Source: Endomicrobium sp.
GTDB lineage: Bacteria; Elusimicrobiota; Endomicrobiia; Endomicrobiales; Endomicrobiaceae
DNA: 32,941 nucleotides
NCBI GenBank assembly: GCA_031290625.1
Contig: JAITND010000035.1
Span: 1 to 32,941 of the forward strand
Direction of reading: 5' to 3'
Part shown: positions 24,976 through 32,715 of the stretch, one piece after another
Layout: every line of letters begins with the position of its first letter
How positions within the stretch are numbered: position 1 is the first letter of the stretch
Position numbers and translations under genes: made by a program
The notes under the pieces: generated by a model
Databases searched by the model: none
What the model saw: the letters and a program-made list of their open reading frames with translations, nothing else
What the model was told of the DNA's origin: nothing

Positions 24976-25434
24976 ATGGCAAAGTTAAAGAGAAACGGTT
25001 CGCTTAACAATTTAAGCGCATCGCTTGAAAACTATCTTGAAACAATCGCTATGTTAAAGAGAGAGAAGAAATACGCAAGAATCGGCGACATAGCTAAAGC
25101 TTTAGGAGTTAAAAGCTCAAGCGTTAATGTGGCTATAAACTTTCTAGTTGAAAATAATTTTGTACTTCATGAAAAATACGGATATGTGGATTTAACGTCT
25201 CAAGGTGAAACGCTTGCATTAGAAATACAGAAAAAACACGATATTTTATACGATTTTTTAAACAAACTTCTTTTTATAAATAACAAAACAGCAGATCAAG
25301 AAGCTTGCAAGATAGAGCATTCAGTAGGATTTGAGACCGTACGCAAAATAGAAAAACTGCATTTACTGCTAAAAAAATATTTCCTTAAAAATGAAGAAGA
25401 TGCATTAAGTCTAAAAAATTACTTAAAAGAATAG
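24976..25434 (+). CDS. DtxR-family metal-dependent transcriptional regulator
   Basis: The 152-residue protein has the DtxR/MntR layout: a winged helix domain (LENYLETIAMLKREKK, IGDIAKALGVKSSSVNVAINFL, then the wing VLHEKYGYVDLTSQG) and a dimerisation domain carrying the metal ligands. The latter shows QKKHDIL with His88 and QEACKIEH with Glu109, Cys111, Glu114 and His115. The Cys position corresponds to Cys102 of DtxR/IdeR and is Glu in MntR, which favours an iron-responsive protein. There is no C-terminal SH3 domain. It lies 92 bases upstream of feoA on the same strand and probably represses ferrous iron uptake when iron is plentiful. Confidence 0.9.
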   Translation: MAKLKRNGSLNNLSASLENYLETIAMLKREKKYARIGDIAKALGVKSSSVNVAINFLVENNFVLHEKYGYVDLTSQGETLALEIQKKHDILYDFLNKLLFINNKTADQEACKIEHSVGFETVRKIEKLHLLLKKYFLKNEEDALSLKNYLKE

Positions 25435-25477
25435 AATAATATAGAGCTAACGTATCTTTTTAGTTTGTATTGCAATA

Positions 25478-25510
25478 TTGAATTAGTTTAAACTAAAATT
25501 TTTATATAAA
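25478..25510 (+). promoter_or_regulatory. feoA promoter with palindromic operator
   Basis: TTGAAT (25478-25483) and TTTATA (25501-25506) are 17 bases apart, with TATAAA at 25505-25510 as another -10 choice. A perfect 14-base palindrome TTAGTTTAAACTAA (25483-25496) fills the space between them. Its TTAG...CTAA ends match the general form of DtxR-family operators, and a DtxR-type regulator is encoded directly upstream. Confidence 0.6.
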
Positions 25511-25526
25511 GCTAAAAGAGGTTGCA

Positions 25527-25865
25527 ATGAATTTTATTAAATCAATAACAAAACAAATTTACGACCACTTACATAAACATTGGGTTAAAACTCATTTTCA
25601 AAAGTTCAAATTCTTTAATAAGCGTCTATCTTATAATGGTATGGTTAAACTAAGCGATGTTGTCCCCGGAGCTTATAAATTTTCCGCCATATATTGCGAT
25701 GATAAACTTGCCCGCAGACTGCTTGAAATGGGATTTGTTCCAAATGAAGAAGTAATTGTAATAGAAAACAGAAGGCGCAAAGGCAGCGTAATGGTAAAGA
25801 TCAAAGGTTCAAAAATAGCTTTAAATCACAGAGTCGCAGACAAAATATTACTAAAAAGGAAATAA
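25527..25865 (+). CDS. feoA: Ferrous iron transport protein FeoA (N-terminally extended)
   Basis: Residues about 39-112 form a FeoA SH3-like domain: MVKLSDVVPGAYKF, LARRLLEMGFVPNEEVIVIE, then GSVMVKIKGSKIALNHRVADKILL. FeoA proteins are usually about 75-85 residues. Here 38 extra residues precede the domain, rich in Lys, His and aromatic residues. I keep the ATG at 25527 because AGAGG lies 5 bases upstream; the internal ATG at 25641 would give a standard-length FeoA, but its ribosome site is weak. It is 2 bases before feoB and would act with it at the inner membrane. Confidence 0.9.
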   Translation: MNFIKSITKQIYDHLHKHWVKTHFQKFKFFNKRLSYNGMVKLSDVVPGAYKFSAIYCDDKLARRLLEMGFVPNEEVIVIENRRRKGSVMVKIKGSKIALNHRVADKILLKRK

Positions 25866-25867
25866 TT

Positions 25868-27952
25868 ATGGCAACCGAAAAGATTATCCAAGTTGCTATA
25901 GCGGGAAACCCTAATATAGGAAAATCCACAATTTTCAACGCTTTGACAGGATCTAACCAACATGTTGGAAATTATCCTGGCGTAACCGTTGAAAAAAAAG
26001 AATTTTTGAGAAAATATAAAGATATTGAAATAAATTTTATTGATTTGCCGGGCGTTTACAGTCTTTCAGCGTATTCTGACGATGAAGTTGTCGCGAGAAA
26101 TTTTTTGCTTGAGAACAAAGCCGACGTCATAGCAAACGTTATAGATGCATCAAATCTGGAACGCAATCTTTATTTATTTACTCAAATAACGGAACTAAAC
26201 ATTCCTATAATTATAGTTTTAAATATGTCGGATGTTTTAAAATCTCAAGGAAAAATTGCAGATACAAAAGAGATGGAAGCTTTGTTAGGCGTTCCAGTGA
26301 TTAATACTGTTGCAAACAAAGCAATAGGGATAGACGAAATTTTAGACCGCCTGGTTAACTATTCTAAAAACGGCAAATTTAAAAATCAGACAAGAGCTAA
26401 GGTTGATTACGGCGAAGATATTAAAACAGAACTAGATAAAATTGACGCTTTTGTTTTAAAAAGTAAAGATTTGTCAAAATTCCCTTCATGTTGGCTTTCA
26501 ATAAAACTTTTAGACAACGATCCTCTTGCCTTCAATATCGTTTCAAAAGCAGATAAAGGATCTGACATTTTAAAACAATTGAAACAAAGCGGATCTCATC
26601 TAAAAGAACATTTCGGGGCAAAACTGGAAACAGAACTTACAAATAGACGCTACGGTTTTGCAAATTCTGTAGCAAAAACAGTCGTTAAAAAAGTATACAA
26701 TCAAAAAATAGATATAAGCGAAATTATAGACGCGTTTACTTTAAATAAGCACTTAGGCATTCCTATTTTTGCTTTAGTTATGTACATAATTTTTAAATTT
26801 ACGTTTTCATTTTCAATACCATTTGTAAAAATCTTTGGATTACTTTTTAACAAATTCGGACAGCTTGTCTCGGCGTTACTTCCTCCCGGACCGATACAAT
26901 CTTTAGTTGTTGACGGAATTATCGGCGGCGTCGGCAGCGTGATTGGATTTTTTCCGCTTGTATTATTTATGTTTCTTGCTATTGCTTTCTTTGAAGATTC
27001 CGGTTATATGGCGAGAGCGGCTTTTGTAATGGATAAAACTATGAGCAAGTTTGGACTTCACGGAAAGTCTTTCCTACCTTTAATGCTTTCCACTAACGGT
27101 TGCGCTGTTCCAGGAATACTAGCTACAAGAACGCTGGACTCAAAAAGGGATAGGCTTATAACAATGTTTGTAGTTCCTTTTATGATATGCGGGGCAAAAC
27201 TTCCGGTGTTTGCCTTAATTATCGGAGCGTTTTTTTCTGCAAAATATCAAACGGGAATAATGTTTATAATGTACATATTAAGCATAGTTATTGCCCTCGG
27301 CGCCGCTAAACTTTTAAGTAGAACCGTTCTAACCGGAGACGCCTCTCACTTTGTTATGGAACTCCCTCCATATCATCTTCCAACATTAAGGGGACTGTTT
27401 TTAAAAATGTGGGAAAGAGGATGGTTATATGTCCGCAAAGCAGGAACCATAATAGTCCTCATATCAATAATTGCGTGGTTTGCGTTTGAATATCCCAAAT
27501 CGCCCGTAAATGAAAACTTATCTCAAAGCGAGCAAGCTGCGGCACAGCTTAAACATAGTTTTGCCGGAAGGGCGGGAAAATATCTTGAACCTGTATTCAA
27601 ACCAATAGGCATGGACGGAAACAGAGCAATAGCTTTATTAGCAGGCTTAACAGCCAAAGAAGTTATAGTAAGCACGCTTGGAACAATTTACGCTATAGGA
27701 GGCAACGCAAATCCTCAATCTTTAAGAGAAAAAATCGCTTCCGACAAAGACTGGTCTTCTCTTAAAGGTATAACTTTCCTTATTTTTTGTTTAATATATT
27801 TGCCGTGTATTGCGTCAGTTTCTGTTTTCTTTAAAGAAACGGGTTCAAGTTTGAAGTGGCTTACGCTGCTTGTCGTAGGCGGCGCTATTTTCGCTTGGAT
27901 AGCGTCTTTCATTGTATTTCAGTTAGGAACATTTTTAAATTTAGGCGTATAG
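25868..27952 (+). CDS. feoB: Ferrous iron transporter FeoB
   Basis: The 694-residue protein is FeoB, the inner-membrane Fe2+ transporter with a fused GTPase. The N-terminal G domain has G1 GNPNIGKST at 13-21, G3 DLPGVYSL from 59 and G4 NMSD at 119-122. A helical linker follows, then a membrane domain of about eight helices. The two Gate regions are recognised by SNGCAVPGILATRTL and CGAKLPVFAL in the first part, and LTAKEVIVSTLGT and IYLPCIASVSV in the second. The family length is 650-780, so it is complete. It is followed 18 bases later by a tiny cysteine-rich gene typical of Feo loci. Confidence 0.97.
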   Translation: MATEKIIQVAIAGNPNIGKSTIFNALTGSNQHVGNYPGVTVEKKEFLRKYKDIEINFIDLPGVYSLSAYSDDEVVARNFLLENKADVIANVIDASNLERNLYLFTQITELNIPIIIVLNMSDVLKSQGKIADTKEMEALLGVPVINTVANKAIGIDEILDRLVNYSKNGKFKNQTRAKVDYGEDIKTELDKIDAFVLKSKDLSKFPSCWLSIKLLDNDPLAFNIVSKADKGSDILKQLKQSGSHLKEHFGAKLETELTNRRYGFANSVAKTVVKKVYNQKIDISEIIDAFTLNKHLGIPIFALVMYIIFKFTFSFSIPFVKIFGLLFNKFGQLVSALLPPGPIQSLVVDGIIGGVGSVIGFFPLVLFMFLAIAFFEDSGYMARAAFVMDKTMSKFGLHGKSFLPLMLSTNGCAVPGILATRTLDSKRDRLITMFVVPFMICGAKLPVFALIIGAFFSAKYQTGIMFIMYILSIVIALGAAKLLSRTVLTGDASHFVMELPPYHLPTLRGLFLKMWERGWLYVRKAGTIIVLISIIAWFAFEYPKSPVNENLSQSEQAAAQLKHSFAGRAGKYLEPVFKPIGMDGNRAIALLAGLTAKEVIVSTLGTIYAIGGNANPQSLREKIASDKDWSSLKGITFLIFCLIYLPCIASVSVFFKETGSSLKWLTLLVVGGAIFAWIASFIVFQLGTFLNLGV

Positions 27953-27970
27953 AAACAAAAGGATATTGAT

Positions 27971-28114
27971 ATGATGTTACAAACTGCGGCAATAGCAATT
28001 ATTGTGACAATTGCTTTTATCTTTCTAATAAAACGTCTATTAAAAGGCAAACGCAATTGCGACTGTTGTAAAAAAGATTCTTGCCGCAAAGATAAAAAGA
28101 AATTCTACAAATAA
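27971..28114 (+). CDS. FeoB-associated cysteine-rich membrane protein
   Basis: A 47-residue open frame follows feoB by 18 bases with an AAAGGA ribosome site 7 bases before its ATG. Residues 3-20 form one hydrophobic membrane segment (LQTAAIAIIVTIAFIFLI). The tail is basic and cysteine-rich (NCDCCKKDSCRKDKKK), with four Cys at 30, 32, 33 and 38. This is the plan of the small FeoB-associated Cys-rich proteins, sometimes counted as FeoC-like or as electron/iron-handling partners. The second ATG, three bases later, is an equal start. Its role is not established for the family; iron binding by the Cys cluster is my inference. Confidence 0.85.
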   Translation: MMLQTAAIAIIVTIAFIFLIKRLLKGKRNCDCCKKDSCRKDKKKFYK

Positions 28115-28125
28115 CTTAAATATGT

Positions 28126-28131
28126 TATAAT
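28126..28131 (+). promoter_or_regulatory. -10 element 10 bases before the cca start
   Basis: A perfect TATAAT lies only 10 bases upstream of the CCA-enzyme ATG at 28142. Transcription would begin about 3-5 bases before the start codon, so the message would be nearly leaderless. The -35 region (TTCTAC) is poor. Confidence 0.45.
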
Positions 28132-28141
28132 ACCGACGTAT

Positions 28142-29530
28142 ATGAAAAGCATAGTTTTGCCGGAAAGATACATATCAATAGTAAATAAGGTTGTTCTTGC
28201 CGCAAAAGAAGAAAATAATTTTGACGCTTACATTGTCGGCGGATTTGTAAGAGATTTGTTCTTAGACAGAGAACCTAAAGATTTAGACATTATGGTCCGC
28301 TCTAAAGACGAGACTGAAGACGGACGATTTGCAGGGATAAATTTTTCAAAAATTCTCGCAAAAAAATATAGCTTGCGCGACCCTGTTGTTTTTGAAAGAT
28401 TTGGAACTTCAAAGTTATTTATAGACAACGAAGAAGTAGAGTTTGTAATGCCAAGAAAAGAGTATTATACCTTTGACTCCAGAAACCCCGACACTACTCT
28501 TGGCAGCTTGGAACAAGACGCTTTAAGACGAGATTTTACAATTAACGCTTTGTTTTTAAGACTAAGCGACATGACAATTCTTGATTTCACTTCTAACGGC
28601 GTCAAAGACATAAAAAACAAAACGATAAGAGCAACCGATCCGAAAAACGCAGAAATAATTTTTAGCCAAGATCCTTTAAGAATTTTGCGGGCGGCGCGGC
28701 AAAGTTTACAATTGAGTTTTAGCATAGAACCTTTAACTTATAACGCCATGAAAACTTCGGTAAAACGTATAGATATAGTTTCGCCTGAACGCATAAGGGA
28801 CGAGTTAAATAAAATAATTATTGAACCTACTCCGTCTAAAGCTTTTTTAATGATGGACAATATAAATTTATTGCAAGAGCTTCTTCCCGAGCTTGCAAGA
28901 CTAAAAAATTTGGAACAGCCGACAAAGTATCACGTTGACGACGTTTTTACGCACAGCTTAAAAGTTTTGGACAGAACAAGAAACGACGTTGCTTTAAGAA
29001 TGGCGGCGTTGCTTCATGATATAGGAAAATTCAAAACGTATAAAAAAGACAGCGATAAAATATCATTTCTTGGGCATGACGCTGAAAGTGCTAAAGAAGC
29101 CGAAGCTATTTTAAAAAGACTGAAATATGCGAAGGATTTTATAGGCAGAGTATGCTCTATAATAAAAAACCATATGTATCCAAAAACGTATACTAACGAC
29201 TGGTCGGACGGCGCTATAAGAAGATTTGTTAAAAGATGCGGAAACGAGTTTAATTTGGCAATGGAAATCTCAAAAGCCGATTACGGCAGAAAAAACGATA
29301 AAAATAAACTTGCAGAGCTGAATGCAAGAATTGAAGATTTAAAATTGAAAAATGCGCTCTATCCTAAAGATGAAATGTTTTCAGGGAAAGAGTTGATGAA
29401 AATATTTGATAAACCCGCTGGAAAATGGATACAAATTGCAAAAAACAAAATAGAAGAATTGCAAATAGAAAATCCAAGTATTACAAAAGACGGCGCTATT
29501 AAGGCTGTAAAGGATTTAAAGATTTTTTAA
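28142..29530 (+). CDS. cca: CCA tRNA nucleotidyltransferase / poly(A) polymerase family, with HD domain
   Basis: The 462-residue protein is a class II tRNA nucleotidyltransferase. The catalytic head holds GGFVRD (33-38) and the metal-binding DLDIM with Asp47 and Asp49. The next blocks are LEQDALRRDFTINAL, the flexible-loop and RNA-binding region FSQDPLRILRAAR, and an EDxxR-like stretch SPERIRDEL. An HD domain (LLHDIGK, FLGHD) follows, as in many bacterial CCA or poly(A) polymerase proteins. It would add or repair the 3' CCA of tRNAs; A-adding only is also possible. The ATG has no visible Shine-Dalgarno, but the N-terminus fits the family. The gap to the upstream small Feo gene is 27 bases, so read-through from the Feo operon is also possible. 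Confidence 0.93.
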   Translation: MKSIVLPERYISIVNKVVLAAKEENNFDAYIVGGFVRDLFLDREPKDLDIMVRSKDETEDGRFAGINFSKILAKKYSLRDPVVFERFGTSKLFIDNEEVEFVMPRKEYYTFDSRNPDTTLGSLEQDALRRDFTINALFLRLSDMTILDFTSNGVKDIKNKTIRATDPKNAEIIFSQDPLRILRAARQSLQLSFSIEPLTYNAMKTSVKRIDIVSPERIRDELNKIIIEPTPSKAFLMMDNINLLQELLPELARLKNLEQPTKYHVDDVFTHSLKVLDRTRNDVALRMAALLHDIGKFKTYKKDSDKISFLGHDAESAKEAEAILKRLKYAKDFIGRVCSIIKNHMYPKTYTNDWSDGAIRRFVKRCGNEFNLAMEISKADYGRKNDKNKLAELNARIEDLKLKNALYPKDEMFSGKELMKIFDKPAGKWIQIAKNKIEELQIENPSITKDGAIKAVKDLKIF

Positions 29531-29550
29531 ACGCCCAAGTAGGAGGGTAA

Positions 29551-29787
29551 ATGGACGAGGAAAAACAACCTATAGAAAAGCCGCCTCAAATTAAAAAAGA
29601 GAGTATTGATGACATAAAAAAAGAAGAAACCATAGAAAAAACATACGACATAGAAGGTCTCCTTATTGGCGGAGCAATAGGGCTTGCCATAGGAATAGTA
29701 ATTTCTTTTAACGTTATTTTTGCTATGGAAATAGGCATGTTTCTAGGATTGATAGCTGGAACAAGGAAGAAAAAGAAGAGCAAATAA
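29551..29787 (+). CDS. Small acidic/lysine-rich protein with glycine-zipper membrane segment
   Basis: I do not recognise this 78-residue protein. The first 35 residues are charged (Glu, Lys, Pro), then a hydrophobic region at about 36-70 carries regularly spaced Gly (LLIGGAIGLAIGIVI, MFLGLIAG), like a glycine-zipper hairpin of two membrane helices. It ends in a Lys-rich tail. A strong ribosome site AGGAGG sits 4 bases before ATG. It is 20 bases after cca and is followed closely by the broken Pro/Gln-rich gene, with which it may have formed a unit. Confidence 0.7.
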   Translation: MDEEKQPIEKPPQIKKESIDDIKKEETIEKTYDIEGLLIGGAIGLAIGIVISFNVIFAMEIGMFLGLIAGTRKKKKSK

Positions 29788-29810
29788 TATTAGCTTGCCA
29801 AGGATGCGTT

Positions 29811-30777
29811 ATGCCGGATTTGGAAAAGCCTGACAATCAAAATGATAACGCCCAAAGCGACAATAGCCAGGAGCAAAATATAATAGGGCCGCCTGAACAT
29901 CTGTCTCAACAAGACGATAACTCCGCCCCGCAATAACAAACATCTCAAGAAAATAAAGAATCCATTTCTTACGAAAACCGCTTGCGCAAAAATGAACCGC
30001 CTAAAGAACCAACTGTCCATGAAAAAAATTCTTTACTAAACGACTTAAAAAACAAATTAGCCAATTATAGATGCAATAATAAAAAAAGCAAGACAAAACA
30101 GCGACGCCAAAATAGAAGAAAGCAAACAAGAAATTCCTAATCAAGAGCCAAATGCTCCCAAAGCTCGGGAAGCTATTCAAATCGCTCCGCAACAAGAAGA
30201 AGCTATACAACCAGAAAACGGCGGAATCGGTCCAAACAATCCAATTCAAGACGAAACGCAAAATATACAACTCGCGACTCAACAACCGCCGGAAGAAAAA
30301 CCTAAAGATGAACCGAAACAAACTGAAACCAACGAGTCCGCGGCAAATAGCGCGATCCCTTCCGACGAAACGCAAGAAAAACATAACAATGCGGTTGAAC
30401 AAACCGCAACGCCTCGACCTGAATTAAAACCTGAAGAAATTAAACAACCGCCTTATTGCGAACCTGAACAAAAACATGAAAACATTACGCCGATAACGCA
30501 AGAAACGCCTCAAACTGCGACGGCTGCTCCGCAAAAAGACTATTCCAACATTACAACTTTTGGAGAAGCTGACGACGCGGCTTTTGCAGATTTTGGAAAA
30601 ACAATTGAGCTGAACCAAAAATTTGGCGGAGGATACGCGGGAATAGCAAAAATATACGCCAACCGCGGAGATAAAGAAAAAGCCGTTGAAAACTACGCTC
30701 TTTCCAAAAAGCACGACATGAAATATTCAAAGATCGCAGATGTTGAAATAAAAGCTCTTTCAACGTCTTCTTCTTAA
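29811..30777 (+). pseudogene. Pro/Gln/Glu-rich protein with C-terminal TPR-like repeat, broken by a stop and a frameshift
   Basis: An ATG at 29811 with AAGGA 6 bases upstream opens a frame that reads 41 residues (ending QDDNSAPQ) and meets TAA at 29934-29936. The same frame continues coherently (SQENKESISYENRLRKNEPP) to near 30060, after which the sensible reading moves to the next frame. That frame runs without a break to TAA at 30775-30777. The likely slip point is near the run of seven A at 30081-30087. The middle is low-complexity (Pro, Gln, Glu, Asn). The last 75 or so residues (DDAAFADFGKTIELNQKF, GGYAGIAKIYANRGDKEKAV) look like a TPR helix pair. It would have been about 320 residues. 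The stop is a CAA-like position changed to TAA. Function is unknown. Confidence 0.7.
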
Positions 30778-30820
30778 TTTTTATTGCAACTTTTAAAATT
30801 TATTGATTTAACTAGAGCGT

Positions 30821-31543
30821 CTATCTAATTTTGTAAACTTTGTGCATTTGAACCATTAGATAAACATTGGGGAGTATTTTTCGGGCTTGACGATAAAACC
30901 TGTGCAGATTTTGCATAGCGGGAACATTTTTATCAATGGAAGGCTGAAGTATTAAAGATATATTTTTTGAAATACTTTTTATAAGTTCGGCTGATTTTGT
31001 TATTTCTTGCAGTTTAGTATTTTTTGTTATAACGCATTTGACATGAGTTTTATTTTTAGAAACTTTCAAAAATTCTTTATGCTCTTTCCAAAAATTTTTC
31101 CCGCATTCCGAAGCAAATTTAAAATCCATTGAAACAACGTCGCAAAACTTAATTACTTTTTTTAAATTTTTAGGCAATGTTCCGTTTGTCTCAAGATAAA
31201 CGCCGAAACCTTTTTCCCGCGACTTCGGCAACAACTCTTTTAAGAAATTTACATAAATCAACGGCTCTCCGCCAGTAATGGAAATAGACGGTTTATCAAT
31301 ATCTAACCGCTTAAAAACGCTCTTATTCTCGGCATAGATAAAACAAATTTCTTTCAATATTTCATCGGAATTCAAATACTTCGCTTTTTTAGAAACTATA
31401 GTTGAATAGGATGCGTCGCAATAATCGCATTTTAGATTACAGCCTGCAAACCGCAAAAAAACTTGAGGAAGTCCGGCATACGGTCCTTCGCCTTGGAATG
31501 AAAAAAACATTTCGTATATCGGAGCTTTTGTCGCAACTGTCAC
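30821..31543 (-). CDS. queE: 7-carboxy-7-deazaguanine synthase (QueE)
   Basis: The 240-residue radical SAM enzyme makes the 7-deazaguanine core for queuosine. The N-terminal SFQGEGPYAG substrate segment is followed by the cluster motif GCNLKCDYC with Cys35, Cys39 and Cys42, the expected CxxxCxxC pattern. Next come SITGGEPLI and ETNGT. It starts at GTG 31543, only one base after the queC stop, with AGGAAGG upstream. The product begins MTVATKAPIYEMFFSFQGEG, matching family N-termini. It is co-transcribed with queC. The queD and queF genes are not in this window. Confidence 0.95.
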   Translation of the reverse strand: MTVATKAPIYEMFFSFQGEGPYAGLPQVFLRFAGCNLKCDYCDASYSTIVSKKAKYLNSDEILKEICFIYAENKSVFKRLDIDKPSISITGGEPLIYVNFLKELLPKSREKGFGVYLETNGTLPKNLKKVIKFCDVVSMDFKFASECGKNFWKEHKEFLKVSKNKTHVKCVITKNTKLQEITKSAELIKSISKNISLILQPSIDKNVPAMQNLHRFYRQARKILPNVYLMVQMHKVYKIR

Positions 31544-31544
31544 T

Positions 31545-32201
31545 TTATTTCCTTCCTAACGACGGATCAAGCAATTTTGCTTCTTTAAAGCCTTTTGCTC
31601 TCAACTTACAGGAATCGCATTCCATACAAGGCTTACTATAACCATTGTAACAAGTCCATGTGCGTTCGTACGGAACATTTAACTTCATCCCGAGTTTTAT
31701 TATTTGAGCTTTATTCATTTTTAAAAGCGGAGTTTGAACGGTTATTTTTGTATTTAAAGCTTTTAACACGCCGTTGTACGCCTTTATAAAATTCGCCGTA
31801 CAATCCGGATAATTTGAAAAATCCACAGCGTTAACGCCGATAAAAATTGCTTCCGCATTTATTGACTGCGCATAAGAAAGCGCGTAAGAAAGAAACAGCG
31901 TGTTTCTCCCAGGAACATAAGTATGCGGAACAGACTTAGGAAGAATTTTATGGACGGGAACTTTCTTATCTTTATTTGTTAAAACATCGTTAGACCAAGG
32001 AAGAAATATCTTTACAATTGAATGTTCAGCTTTAACAACTTTTGCAATCTTAAGAGCTGATTTTATCTCTTTCTTATGTCTCTGGTCGTAATCAAACAAC
32101 AAACAACCGCATTTATATCCTTTATTAATTGCGTAATATAAAACCGTTGTAGAATCTACGCCGCCAGAAAACAGAATTACCGCTTTTTTTGCTTTTGACA
32201 T
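31545..32201 (-). CDS. queC: 7-cyano-7-deazaguanine synthase (QueC)
   Basis: The 218-residue ATP-dependent enzyme converts carboxy-deazaguanine to preQ0. The PP-loop LFSGGVDSTT is at residues 10-19, followed by FDYDQRHKKEI and a middle VPGRNTLFLSYA block. The zinc site at the C-terminus has four Cys, at 184, 192, 195 and 198 (TCYNGYSKPCMECDSC). All motifs are intact and the length is normal for the family. It is upstream of queE with one base between them. The product feeds tRNA queuosine synthesis. Confidence 0.96.
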   Translation of the reverse strand: MSKAKKAVILFSGGVDSTTVLYYAINKGYKCGCLLFDYDQRHKKEIKSALKIAKVVKAEHSIVKIFLPWSNDVLTNKDKKVPVHKILPKSVPHTYVPGRNTLFLSYALSYAQSINAEAIFIGVNAVDFSNYPDCTANFIKAYNGVLKALNTKITVQTPLLKMNKAQIIKLGMKLNVPYERTWTCYNGYSKPCMECDSCKLRAKGFKEAKLLDPSLGRK

Positions 32202-32378
32202 ATTATCATCCCATTTTAAAATACGCCGCTAAACTTATTTTACAATTATTTAGATATATTTTGATTCTTACACTCTCTGGCAGCAGTGGAACTCTTGCAA
32301 AACTTCTGCTTCGTAAGCTTTTGCCTCTGCTGGCTTCATTGCCAAAACCGATGGTTCACGCCGACGAAGTTCCTCATC

Positions 32379-32400
32379 GTCATTGCGGGCTGGACCCGCA
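32379..32400. repeat. Palindromic repeat element, copy 1
   Basis: The copy contains the hairpin TGCGGG-CTGGA-CCCGCA, preceded by GTCAT. It matches copy 2 exactly over its 22 bases. Confidence 0.8.
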
Positions 32401-32439
32401 CTGTAAATGTCTTTTCTTTTGCATACTCTTCCTTCAGAC
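32401..32439. repeat. Diverged 40-base duplication, first copy
   Basis: This stretch and 32516-32556 share most bases with two small gaps (both begin CTGT-AATGTCTTT and end CTCTTCCTTC-GAC). They sit beside palindrome copies 1 and 2, so hairpin and flank appear to be duplicated together. Confidence 0.6.
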
Positions 32440-32456
32440 GCTGAATCAAGTTCAGC
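32440..32456. repeat. Hairpin element GCTGAA-TCAAG-TTCAGC
   Basis: A six-base perfect stem with a five-base loop. It is a different hairpin class from the TGCGG elements around it. Confidence 0.6.
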
Positions 32457-32515
32457 ACGACGACATAGTTCCCAGTTATTCCTATTGAAGCATGATTGAG
32501 CGCAGCTTGCTAACT

Positions 32516-32556
32516 CTGTGAATGTCTTTATCTTTAGCATAACTCTTCCTTCGGAC
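32516..32556. repeat. Diverged 40-base duplication, second copy
   Basis: This is the partner of 32401-32439. On the minus strand both read GAAGGAAGAG followed by a TATGC-type stretch, so they may be remnants of the same duplicated gene start. Confidence 0.6.
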
Positions 32557-32564
32557 TTCAATTT

Positions 32565-32590
32565 GTCATTGCGGGCTGGACCCGCAATCT
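32565..32590. repeat. Palindromic repeat element, copy 2
   Basis: It holds the same TGCGGG-CTGGA-CCCGCA hairpin as copy 1, extended by AATCT at the right end. Confidence 0.8.
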
Positions 32591-32604
32591 TGTTTCAATT
32601 GTCC

Positions 32605-32630
32605 GTCATAGCGGACTAGCTCCGCAATCT
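32605..32630. repeat. Palindromic repeat element, copy 3
   Basis: A variant hairpin GCGGA-CTAGC-TCCGC, preceded by GTCATA and followed by AATCT. It begins 40 bases after the start of copy 2. Confidence 0.75.
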
Positions 32631-32693
32631 CAGATGGTATGGCCCACGCCACCCCCGCTGAAAACACTGCTTTGTCTTTATTCATTTGCTTCC

Positions 32694-32715
32694 TGCGGAT
32701 CACGTCCGCAATGAC
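32694..32715. repeat. Palindromic repeat element, copy 4 (inverted)
   Basis: The hairpin TGCGGA-TCACG-TCCGCA is followed by ATGAC, the reverse complement of the GTCAT that leads the other copies, so this copy points the opposite way. Confidence 0.75.

Noticed and set aside
29790-30763. Several overlapping minus-strand open frames rich in Phe, Arg and Leu
   Set aside because: They are the antisense of the Pro/Gln/Glu-rich broken gene on the plus strand; none has a ribosome site or recognisable domain.
32268-32561. A 97-codon minus-strand open frame
   Set aside because: Much of it is made of hairpin repeats and the duplicated 40-base flank, and the residue composition is unlike a folded protein.
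32379-32715. Possible CRISPR array
   Set aside because: The repeats are hairpins in both orientations with irregular spacing and sequence variation, and no cas genes are near.
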